This document shows positions 7,328-13,227 of a stretch of DNA of 26,736 bases, piece after piece; positions within the stretch are counted from its first letter, which is position 1, and each line of letters opens with the position of its first letter. Below the pieces are notes generated by a model. That model was not told the DNA's origin. It searched no databases and saw only the letters and a program-made list of their open reading frames with translations. Source of the DNA: Nitrososphaerota archaeon (lineage in GTDB: Archaea; Thermoproteota; Nitrososphaeria; Nitrososphaerales; UBA183); NCBI GenBank assembly GCA_029784825.1, contig JAFMAU010000023.1, forward strand, positions 1 through 26,736, read 5' to 3'. Both the position numbers and the translations under genes were made by a program.

Positions 7328-8017
7328 ATGCAAGCACCAACACTTCCAGAGCCGGACGAGTTCGTGAAGAGGATCCATAACACGCTCGTCGCCCCTGAAG
7401 CAACGCTTTCGGAGCTCGAGTCGTTCTGCAGGGAGGCGAAGTCGTATAGATTCGGAGCGGTCGTTGTGCAGGGCTGCTGGGTCCGAGAAGCGAAAGCGGC
7501 GGTAGGCGACGAGGTCAAGCTCTCCGTCGGCGTGGGATTTCCGATGGGAGGGGTGACGACCGAGTCGAAGGCATTCGAGATCAAAGAGACTTCGAAGCTC
7601 GGCGCGGACATGTTCGACGTCATGCCCAACATAGGGTATCTGAAGTCCGGGATGTACGAAGAATTCAAGGGAGACATCTCGGCGATGGTGACGGCAGCCG
7701 GGGGGAGGCCTGTCCGCGTGATGCTGGAGCTCTCTGTCCTCGACAGGGAGCAGAAAGTGAAGGCGGCGAAGCTGAGCGAGGAGGCAGGCGTCGCCGGGGT
7801 CAAGAACTCGAGCGGCTGGGGCAGAGGCGGACCAGCCACCGTTGAGGACATCAAGCTGCTGCGCGCGTCCGTGAGCAGCAAGGTGCACGTGAAAGCTTCA
7901 GGGGGGATCCGCAACCTCGACACCGCGCTGGCGCTTGTCGAAGCGGGCGCCGACTACCTTGGCACGCGGGCCGGGGTGGCCATCATAGAAGAACTGAAGG
8001 AGCGCCGCGCCAGGTGA
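7328..8017 (+). CDS. deoC: Deoxyribose-phosphate aldolase
   Basis: A 229-residue TIM-barrel aldolase that cleaves 2-deoxyribose 5-phosphate to glyceraldehyde 3-phosphate and acetaldehyde in nucleoside catabolism. The Schiff-base Lys159 lies in GVAGVKNSSGWG. The relay Lys189 lies in VHVKASGGIRNLDTA, and the acidic residue Asp97 in GADMFDVMPNIG. The N-terminal HNTLVAPEAT is a variant of the usual D-x-T-x-L-x-P segment. The ATG start has a weak TATA-like CATTTACG about 26 nt upstream. Its stop overlaps the ribokinase start as GTGA, so the two proteins are translationally coupled. All recognised active-site residues are present. Confidence 0.92.
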   Translation: MQAPTLPEPDEFVKRIHNTLVAPEATLSELESFCREAKSYRFGAVVVQGCWVREAKAAVGDEVKLSVGVGFPMGGVTTESKAFEIKETSKLGADMFDVMPNIGYLKSGMYEEFKGDISAMVTAAGGRPVRVMLELSVLDREQKVKAAKLSEEAGVAGVKNSSGWGRGGPATVEDIKLLRASVSSKVHVKASGGIRNLDTALALVEAGADYLGTRAGVAIIEELKERRAR

Positions 8018-8922
8018 AACCCATCACCGTGGTCGGGAGTTATCTCACCGGGCAGACGATGCGGGTGGGGAGGCTCCCCAGACGTGGTGAGACGGTCACG
8101 GGTAGCGGCTACGTGGAGGTCCCGGGAGGAAAAGGTTCGAACCAGGCCATCGCGGCGAAGAGGCTCGGCGCCAGCGTGCGCTTCGTCGGCTGCATCGGAG
8201 GAGACGAAAGGGGCGACGCAGCCATGGAGATGTGGAAGGCGGAGGGGATCGGAACCGAGCTCGTGAGGAGGTCGAGCACGCCGACGGGATTGGGGTTCGT
8301 GATGGTTGACCCTGCCGGAGCGAATTCTATCGCCATAGACCCGGGCGCGAATCTCGAGCTCAGCGTGGACGACGTTGCGAAGGCAGACTCTGCTATCGCG
8401 GGGTCGGGGGTGGTGCTCCTCCAGCTCGAGGTCCCCCGCAAGACCATGGAGGCGGCGGCCAGGAGCGGAAAGGCCCATGGCGCGACTGTGATTCTCAACC
8501 CTGCCCCGGTTATGGACGCGGTGGGCCTCACCCTGACGGAGGTGGACATAGTCACCCCCAACGAAGAGGAGTTTCGGCTCCTGACGGGGACAGACGACTT
8601 CGAAGCGGGAGCCAGGAAGCTGCTCGCTCTCGGTCCCCGGGCGGTGGTGGTCACCATGGGCGAGCGCGGAGCGAGGGTGGTGACAAAGGAAGACTCCTAC
8701 GGGGTCCCAGCCCCTGAAGTCAGGGCTGTCGACACCACGGGGGCGGGAGACGCGTTCAACGGTGCCCTGGCTGTGGCACTTTCAGAAGGCGAGCCTCTGC
8801 GCCAGGCGGTCAACTTCGCCTGCCACGCGGGTGCCCTTTCGGTGACCAGGCCCGAGGTGGTGGCTTCGCTTCCGACGCGGGCTGAGCTGGACGAGTTCAT
8901 CCGCAACGACGTGCTCGAGTAG
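8014..8922 (+). CDS. rbsK: Ribokinase (PfkB family)
   Basis: A 302-residue PfkB-family sugar kinase closest in pattern to ribokinase, which makes ribose 5-phosphate from ribose and ATP. Features are the N-terminal GGKGSNQAIAAKRLGA (38-53), the substrate-loop FVGCIGGDERGDAA (57-70), LNPAP (161-165), the NEEEF motif (183-187), and the anion-hole/catalytic motif DTTGAGDAFNG (240-250) with base Asp246. The gene starts with GTG inside the deoC stop (GTGA). With deoC and the convergent nucleoside hydrolase it forms a nucleoside-sugar salvage set: base removal, ribose phosphorylation and deoxyribose-phosphate cleavage. The specificity call rests on motif similarity; related kinases for nucleosides or other sugars cannot be excluded. 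Confidence 0.88.
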   Translation: MKPITVVGSYLTGQTMRVGRLPRRGETVTGSGYVEVPGGKGSNQAIAAKRLGASVRFVGCIGGDERGDAAMEMWKAEGIGTELVRRSSTPTGLGFVMVDPAGANSIAIDPGANLELSVDDVAKADSAIAGSGVVLLQLEVPRKTMEAAARSGKAHGATVILNPAPVMDAVGLTLTEVDIVTPNEEEFRLLTGTDDFEAGARKLLALGPRAVVVTMGERGARVVTKEDSYGVPAPEVRAVDTTGAGDAFNGALAVALSEGEPLRQAVNFACHAGALSVTRPEVVASLPTRAELDEFIRNDVLE

Positions 8923-9867
8923 TCAGACCGTGCCGCCTTTCAGCGCCCGGTAGAGCATCTCCAGGAAGGCGCCGTGCGACGCGTCGTACACTACGTCCAT
9001 GTTCGGTTCCTTCCGGAGCACGTCAAGCTCGTCCACGATGGTGGCTCCCCTCGACGGCCCGTCGGTGTTGTCGACTTCCACGTGCTTCCTCCTGACGTCT
9101 GTGGCGACCCGCGGGTCGAGGACCATCGCCATGGTGAGGCTGTCCGTGCAGCTGGTCCCTACCATCCCGTAGGTCTTCTTCATGAACCGCCGCACCTGGG
9201 TGTTGACCGCAAGGAAGAACCTCGACTCCTCGGTCCCGATCCTTTCGATCTCCGCCAGCTCAGCGGCCCCCAGGATGCCGTGCCTCATGCAGATCTCCCA
9301 GCCGACCATCTTCGTCGGCAGCCCGGACTCGAGCACGATCTTCGCAGCGTCGGGGTCGACCCAGATGTTGAACTCTGCGGCCGGGGTCACGTTCCCCAGG
9401 AACTGGTTGGACCCTCCCATGAACCAGAAGCTGCGCACTTTTTTCACGATCCCCGGGTCCTTCCTGATGGCAAGGGCGAGGTTTGTCATCGGGGCTATCT
9501 CGACCAGGTCGATCTCGCCTGGGTTGGAGTTGATCGTGTCTACAATCGCGTCCACCGCGCTCATTGCCTCTGGTCTCTGCCTTGCCTTGGGGAAGTGCGA
9601 GTCGCCCATCCCGTCTTCGCCGTGGACTTCCTTCGCGGTCCTCCATTCGCGCAGCAGCGGGTGCCTCGCCCCTGGGTAGACGGGGACCTTCCCAGACTTC
9701 CCCGCCACCTGGACTGTGTACAACGCGTTCTCGACCTCCTGGTCGAAGTCCACGTTGCCGCAGTTGATCGTGATCCCTTCGAGGACCGCGTCGCCCGCCT
9801 TCAGCGCCATCAGTATCGCGATGGTGTCGTCTCCGGCCGTGTCGGTGTCAAGTAAAATCCTGCGCAT
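8923..9867 (-). CDS. Nucleoside hydrolase (inosine-uridine preferring family)
   Basis: A 314-residue IUNH-family enzyme that hydrolyses N-glycosidic bonds of nucleosides to free base and ribose. The Ca-binding N-terminal cluster reads DTDTAGDDT (7-15): all four Asp of the usual DTDPGIDD motif are kept while the three intervening residues differ. Further family marks are ITINCGNVDFDQEVENAL, LVEIAPMTNLALAI, FWFMGG, AAEFNIWVDPDAAKIV (the conserved E-F-N-x-x-x-D-P-x-A-A) and a C-terminal acidic segment before DGPSRGATIVDEL. The ATG start has GATATGAA about 26 nt upstream on its strand (9890-9897). Its stop abuts the ribokinase stop with no gap, so the pair are convergent. Purine versus pyrimidine preference is not readable. 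Confidence 0.92.
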   Translation of the reverse strand: MRRILLDTDTAGDDTIAILMALKAGDAVLEGITINCGNVDFDQEVENALYTVQVAGKSGKVPVYPGARHPLLREWRTAKEVHGEDGMGDSHFPKARQRPEAMSAVDAIVDTINSNPGEIDLVEIAPMTNLALAIRKDPGIVKKVRSFWFMGGSNQFLGNVTPAAEFNIWVDPDAAKIVLESGLPTKMVGWEICMRHGILGAAELAEIERIGTEESRFFLAVNTQVRRFMKKTYGMVGTSCTDSLTMAMVLDPRVATDVRRKHVEVDNTDGPSRGATIVDELDVLRKEPNMDVVYDASHGAFLEMLYRALKGGTV

Positions 9868-9951
9868 CGGACTTCCCCGGCACGGGGACGATATGAAGAC
9901 TCTTCCGCGAGTACTTTAACCAGTCCTTGCGCATCCGCTACTGGAAGCCGG

Positions 9952-10839
9952 TTGTCGACCACGGAAAGGGCGGCCAGGACGCTGAAGTCGGTCAAGGACG
10001 AAGAATGGAGGACCCTCGCCGGACTCGAGCGGTCTGCCACGGGGTCGGGGACCCCTGACCTGGGGAGGCTCGCGAGGATGAGCAGGCTCCCATTTGACAG
10101 GGTCAGCTTCGCCACAGACGCCCTCGAAAAGAAGGGACTCGCGGCCAGGAGGGGGAGAGGGTACGTGCTGACTAGGGAGGGAGTCGAGGTCATGGCGCTC
10201 AAAGACTACGTGAAGAAGGACCTCATCTTCGCCCTGGGCGCTGTGATAGCGAAGGGGAAGGAGTCTGACGTCTACGAGGCGATCAACGAGGAAGGGACGG
10301 TGTACGCCCTAAAGCTGTACAAGATCGGAAGGACGAGCTTCACCCGGGTGAGGAAGAAACGGGTCAGGGAGACCGCAGAGTTCAGGACGTGGATGACCGC
10401 GAACTACGACGCCGCGAAGAAGGAGTATCAGGCGCTGAAGAAGCTCGAAGGGCTCGCGCAGGCATTCCCGAGGGCGATATCGTACAGCAGGAGCACGGTC
10501 CTGCTCGAAGAGCTTTCCGGGGTGAGGCTCTCGCAGAGGCCGGAGCTGCAGGATGCTGCCGCCGCGCTTAGGGAGATAGCCAGATCGATGAGGACGGCGT
10601 TCCTGGAGGGCGGCCTGGTCAACGGCGACCTCAGCGAATACAACATCCTCACAGACGGCGCTTCGACCTGGCTGATCGACTGGCCCCAGTCGGTGGTCGC
10701 TTCTCACCCGAACAGCATGGACCTGCTGATGCACGATGTGAAGGCTGTGACCACGTTCTTCGCGAGGGCATATGGGGTGGAAGCGGACGCGCAGACCGTG
10801 TTCGACTTCGTGGTCGGCAAGGCCCCCGCGCTAGAATAG
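9952..10839 (+). CDS. rio2: RIO-type atypical serine kinase/ATPase (RIO2-like, winged helix)
   Basis: A 295-residue protein with an N-terminal winged-helix domain (~1-80) and a RIO kinase domain (~85-285), the RIO2 layout. RIO2 acts in maturation of the small ribosomal subunit. The nucleotide loop is AVIAKGKESDVYEA, followed by the ATP-binding lysine segment YALKLYKIGRTSF. The catalytic loop is VNGDLSEYNIL (Asp226, Asn231) and the metal-binding motif is IDWPQ (Asp243). The residue before GD is Asn224, where His is more usual. The insertion RVRKKRVRETAEFRTWMTA fits the flexible RIO loop. The start is TTG; a TATA-like ACTTTAAC lies about 36 nt upstream, so a short leader of about 10 nt is possible. 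Confidence 0.9.
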   Translation: MSTTERAARTLKSVKDEEWRTLAGLERSATGSGTPDLGRLARMSRLPFDRVSFATDALEKKGLAARRGRGYVLTREGVEVMALKDYVKKDLIFALGAVIAKGKESDVYEAINEEGTVYALKLYKIGRTSFTRVRKKRVRETAEFRTWMTANYDAAKKEYQALKKLEGLAQAFPRAISYSRSTVLLEELSGVRLSQRPELQDAAAALREIARSMRTAFLEGGLVNGDLSEYNILTDGASTWLIDWPQSVVASHPNSMDLLMHDVKAVTTFFARAYGVEADAQTVFDFVVGKAPALE

Positions 10840-10935
10840 CGCTTGCTCCGATGAGCAGGCGGGGTCGTACTTGCAGCCAGCGTTGAAGCGCGCCCCAGGG
10901 TCGGCGCAACGTCCAGCGTTGATGGTCAAATCCAT
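10831..10935 (-). CDS. Possible Cys-containing microprotein (34 aa)
   Basis: A short ATG-started ORF in the gap between the RIO gene and the LSm gene, on the LSm strand and 52 nt after the LSm stop codon. It encodes 34 residues with Cys10, Cys21 and Cys27; the core NAGCKYDPACSSEQALF looks protein-like. Third codon positions are mostly G or C, like neighbouring genes. Its last 9 nt overlap the end of the RIO gene. No clear ribosome site was found. A hairpin-forming segment (10841-10860) lies within it, so the gap might instead be a structured 3' region. I do not recognise a family; three cysteines could bind metal only with a partner ligand. Confidence 0.25.
   Translation of the reverse strand: MDLTINAGRCADPGARFNAGCKYDPACSSEQALF
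10841..10860. other. Hairpin-forming sequence after the RIO gene
   Basis: GCTTGCTC and GAGCAGGC can pair as a perfect 8-bp stem (one G-U) around the loop CGAT, starting 2 nt after the RIO stop codon. There is no following T-tract, so an intrinsic terminator is not supported. It also lies within the possible microprotein ORF on the other strand. Confidence 0.35.
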
Positions 10936-10987
10936 CGGAGTGCAGGCAGCGGCTTGAGGTGGCGGGGAGCTTCTGAGTGGTGCGCTT

Positions 10988-11263
10988 CTAGAGCCTGTCT
11001 TCGATCTTCACGTAGATGACGTTGTTGCCCCTGATTACGACCTTGCCGTAGTTGGCGACCTTGTTCCCGTTCTCGGTCTCCTCCGCATCGGTCAAGATCA
11101 CGTTCATGTATGGGTCGACGTTCGCCATCTTGCCTCTGTACTCGATCTCGTTCTTCAGCCTCACCGAAACAAGCTTACTCGTGGCCTTCTGCAGGATGTT
11201 CAGAGGACGCTTGGTCTGCTGCGGAGGTTGAGACGGCTGAGGGGTCACTGTGAACTTTTTCAC
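10988..11263 (-). CDS. Sm-like archaeal protein (LSm)
   Basis: A small RNA-binding protein with the Sm fold; archaeal LSm proteins form heptameric rings that bind U-rich RNA. The Sm1 motif spans VSVRLKNEIEYRGKMANVD followed by PYMNVILTDAEE. The Sm2 motif is GKVVIRGNNVIYVKI, containing the diagnostic I-R-G-N/D-x-[VI]. A Pro/Gln-rich N-terminal tail (about residues 5-15) precedes the Sm core. I chose GTG at 11263 (91 residues, beginning M-K-K-F) because the TATA-like run at 11281-11288 lies about 22 nt upstream. An in-frame GTG at 11278 would fall almost on the TATA box. It is divergent from the RadB-like gene. Confidence 0.92.
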   Translation of the reverse strand: MKKFTVTPQPSQPPQQTKRPLNILQKATSKLVSVRLKNEIEYRGKMANVDPYMNVILTDAEETENGNKVANYGKVVIRGNNVIYVKIEDRL

Positions 11264-11280
11264 AGGGCACCGAATCACAG

Positions 11281-11288
11281 TTAAAAAG
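11281..11288. promoter_or_regulatory. Shared TATA-like element (LSm / RadB-like gene)
   Basis: TTAAAAAG is the AT-rich core of the 45-nt gap between divergent starts. It is centred about 22 nt from the LSm GTG (11263) and about 25 nt from the TTG of the RadB-like gene, a third case of one box apparently serving two divergent genes. Confidence 0.45.
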
Positions 11289-11308
11289 ACATCGGTGATG
11301 AAACAGAG

Positions 11309-12037
11309 TTGAAAGTGGAGGTCGGGGAGAAAACGGGAGGATCGGTGGAGACCGCCGACGCTTCGATAGGCAAGGTCCGGGGCTTCTCATTCTTCAGCTC
11401 GGGCTCGGAAGGGATGAACCAGCTGCTCGGCGGAGGGTTCAGGGCAGGCACCCTTACTGAGGTGTTCGGAAGGAGCAACTCGGGGAAGTCGCAGCTCGCG
11501 ATGCAGGCCGCGCTGGAAGCTGCGAGGCTCGGCCGCCAGACCCTCTACCTGGACACCGAAGGGTCGTTCAGACCGGAAAGGCTGGAGCAGATTGCGGTCG
11601 CCCGCGGCTGGGAAACCGGGGCGCTCCTCGAGCGGATAGTCTACGTCAGGTCCGACTCGGCTGCGGAGCAGATGGAAGCGGTCAGGCGGATGCAAGGCAG
11701 GGCTGCCACCTCGCAGTGCAGGCTGGTGGTCGTCGACACCCTGACGAGGAATTTCTCAGTCGAGCTCCCTGGGAGCTCCAACATGGCGAGCAGGCAGGAG
11801 GCGTTGGACGTCCACCTGAGCGAGATGGCGCGGGACGCCTACATCAACGGCAGGGCGTACGTGCTCACCAACAGGGTGACTTTCGGGCCGGTCCATGACG
11901 TGGCGATAGGAGGAAGGACGGTGAGGCAGATGGTGAACGCGTCGGTGATGCTGGAAAGGCAGGGGTCCAAGGTCAGGGTCACGGCCGCCGGGAAGGAGCC
12001 TGTTACGCTGGAGCTCTCCGAGGCCGGAGTCCTCTGA
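11309..12037 (+). CDS. radB: RadB-like RecA-superfamily ATPase
   Basis: A 242-residue protein consisting of the RecA/RadA ATPase core without the N-terminal HhH domain of RadA, which matches RadB (a RadA paralogue with a mediator-like role in recombination). Walker A is GRSNSGKSQ (54-62) and Walker B is LVVVDTL with Asp143. LYLDTEGSFRPERLEQIA (79-96) is the typical RadA/RadB segment carrying the catalytic Glu. The C-terminal part keeps a YVLTNRVTF (L2-like) strand and GGRTVRQMVNASVMLER. The start is TTG (next in-frame candidate GTG at 11315). RadB is best known from Euryarchaeota; another RadA paralogue such as an aRadC-type protein is possible. Confidence 0.85.
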   Translation: MKVEVGEKTGGSVETADASIGKVRGFSFFSSGSEGMNQLLGGGFRAGTLTEVFGRSNSGKSQLAMQAALEAARLGRQTLYLDTEGSFRPERLEQIAVARGWETGALLERIVYVRSDSAAEQMEAVRRMQGRAATSQCRLVVVDTLTRNFSVELPGSSNMASRQEALDVHLSEMARDAYINGRAYVLTNRVTFGPVHDVAIGGRTVRQMVNASVMLERQGSKVRVTAAGKEPVTLELSEAGVL

Positions 12038-12053
12038 GGGGCGGCGTCGCGCC

Positions 12054-12425
12054 CTATTGCTGCGCGCTCTCTCTAATCATCACAAGCAGCATCTTGAACC
12101 GCGTGGCGGCCCTGACCGCATGCGGCTTCCCGGCGGGGAGGATTATCGTCTCGCCGCCCTTCAGGGTGCTCTCGGACCCCGCGATAGTCACCTGAGCATC
12201 CCCTTCGAGGACGTAGAGCAGCGCGTCGTATGGAGCGGTGTGAGGGCTGAGCCCCTCCCCCTCGTCGAAGGCGAACAGGGTCACGGTCCCGGCTTCACGC
12301 CCGATGAGCGTCCGGCTCACCACCGAGCCAGCACCATACGCAACGAGGTCGGCAAGGGTCAGCTTCCGCGCGGCGTCTAGTCCAGCCCCCTTCCTTGGGG
12401 ACGGGCCCACCGCAAGATCAGCCAT
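12054..12425 (-). CDS. Single-domain cupin protein
   Basis: A 123-residue single-cupin beta-barrel protein. Motif 1 is degenerate: the HTAPYDALLYVLEGDAQV stretch keeps one His and the Glu-Gly turn, but the second His of the usual H-x-H is Ala. Motif 2, GGETIILPAGKPHAV, is canonical with Pro-x-Gly-x-x-His. Metal binding is therefore plausible but with fewer ligands than usual. Function is not identifiable; small cupins act as isomerases, dioxygenases or sensors. I chose ATG at 12425 because CCTAATTT (12448-12455) lies about 27 nt upstream. The longer ORF to 12545 adds a low-complexity N-terminus and would start upstream of that box. It converges on the RadB-like gene with a 16-nt gap. Confidence 0.82.
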   Translation of the reverse strand: MADLAVGPSPRKGAGLDAARKLTLADLVAYGAGSVVSRTLIGREAGTVTLFAFDEGEGLSPHTAPYDALLYVLEGDAQVTIAGSESTLKGGETIILPAGKPHAVRAATRFKMLLVMIRESAQQ

Positions 12426-12534
12426 GGCAGGTGCCGGCGCGCTCGCGCCTAATTTGGTCTTCCCTCGGGACCGCGAGGCTGTTTCAATCTTGAGCGGATT
12501 GTCTAAATCTGGCGATTCGTTCTCTTTAGGAAGG

Positions 12535-12542
12535 TTATATAT
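12535..12542 (+). promoter_or_regulatory. TATA box of the helical hypothetical protein gene
   Basis: TTATATAT is a strong TATA match. It is centred about 31 nt before the GTG at 12570 but only about 17 nt before the GTG at 12555, which favours the downstream start. No other strong AT-rich element lies in the 144-nt gap after the cupin start except the cupin's own box at 12448-12455. Confidence 0.5.
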
Positions 12543-12569
12543 CATACAAACGCTGTGCTCACGAAAGTC

Positions 12570-12887
12570 GTGCAGGCCTCGATTGCGTCGATTCTCGATT
12601 CTTTGAGGAGGGCCGACCTGGAAGACGCCAAGAGGAAGATACAGGCACTAATGCCAGACGTGAAGACCGAAAGGGAAAGAGGGAGCCTGATGGCCGCAGC
12701 GGGCATCTATGCGAGCATGTCAAAGGCAAAGGGAGGGACGATGCAGACCTGGGACTCTGGGAGGGTGGAAAGAGCCGCACGGTCGATAAGCGGGAACCAG
12801 CTAGCGGACGACTTTGACGCTGGGTTCGCCGACACACTGGTGAACTATTCGAAGCTTACAGCGGCAGGCCAACAACCCGCATCGTGA
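12570..12887 (+). CDS. Small helical protein of unknown function
   Basis: A protein of about 105 residues that I do not recognise. It is mostly charged alpha-helix: SIASILDSLRRADLEDAKRK near the N-terminus, then KTERERGSLMAAAGIYASM, then a C-terminal half with GRVERAARSISGNQLADDF and DTLVNYSKL. There is no signal peptide, membrane helix, cysteine or obvious nucleotide-binding motif. The pattern of two helical segments around a Gly/Ala-rich turn could suit a small adaptor or helical-bundle protein. The start at 12570 (GTG) is preferred from the TATA spacing; GTG at 12555 would add five residues. Codon use matches its neighbours. Its last 32 nt overlap the convergent EMC6-like gene. Confidence 0.6.
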   Translation: MQASIASILDSLRRADLEDAKRKIQALMPDVKTERERGSLMAAAGIYASMSKAKGGTMQTWDSGRVERAARSISGNQLADDFDAGFADTLVNYSKLTAAGQQPAS

Positions 12888-13227
12888 ACAGAAGCATCCA
12901 AGTGAACAGGAAGACCAGAGAGAAACCCCCGATCCCTGTCGTGTAGACCTTCCCCTGTTGCTGCTTGGTGAGTCCCCGGTACCAAGTGAAGAGCGCCGCG
13001 TAGTATGTGACGAGGTAAATCCCTATGGCGACGCTGACGCCCACGCTCCAGTCAGTTCCGAACGTGGTCTCGAGGACTTCGGTCGCGACGCCTCCGAGCA
13101 CAGCGCAGCCGATCCTGAACCAGTATAGCTTATCAAACGCGGCAGCCGGTAGAGTATTCGTGGCTGAGTTATCCGGCTTTGAGGTCTTGGCGCTCGCCAA
13201 AGAGATCGATTTCGCGCTTCGAGGCAC
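12856..13227 (-). CDS. Three-helix membrane protein, EMC6-like candidate
   Basis: Up to 123 residues with a polar N-terminus (1-35) and three predicted membrane helices: about 37-53, 61-83 and 97-117. The layout resembles the EMC6/Rab5IF/Asterix fold of membrane-protein insertion factors: YWFRIGCAVLGGVATE as helix 1, then a turn, then GIGGFSLVFLFTWMLLFTM as the Gly- and Trp-containing last helix. This is pattern recognition, not a proven match; another small three-TM protein is possible. Starts are GTG at 13227 or TTG at 13200; the TATA-like GTTATTAA on the minus strand (13231-13238) would favour 13200. Either start lies inside the NFACT coding region (head-to-head overlap of 41-68 nt). Its 3' end overlaps the convergent hypothetical gene by 32 nt. 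Confidence 0.55.
   Translation of the reverse strand: MPRSAKSISLASAKTSKPDNSATNTLPAAAFDKLYWFRIGCAVLGGVATEVLETTFGTDWSVGVSVAIGIYLVTYYAALFTWYRGLTKQQQGKVYTTGIGGFSLVFLFTWMLLFTMRVVGLPL

Noticed and set aside
9564..9919. Short open frames opposite the nucleoside hydrolase
   Set aside because: Low-complexity translations opposite a clearly conserved gene; no independent start signals.
10841..10860. Hairpin after the RIO gene as an intrinsic terminator or box C/D sRNA
   Set aside because: No T-tract follows, and the expected C (RTGATGA) and D (CTGA) boxes are not correctly placed, so only a structural note is justified.
13025..13159. N-terminal extension of the NFACT protein to an ATG at 13025
   Set aside because: The extra 45 residues have no family similarity, lie upstream of the TATA-like box and overlap the EMC6-like gene; homology starts at GTG 13160.
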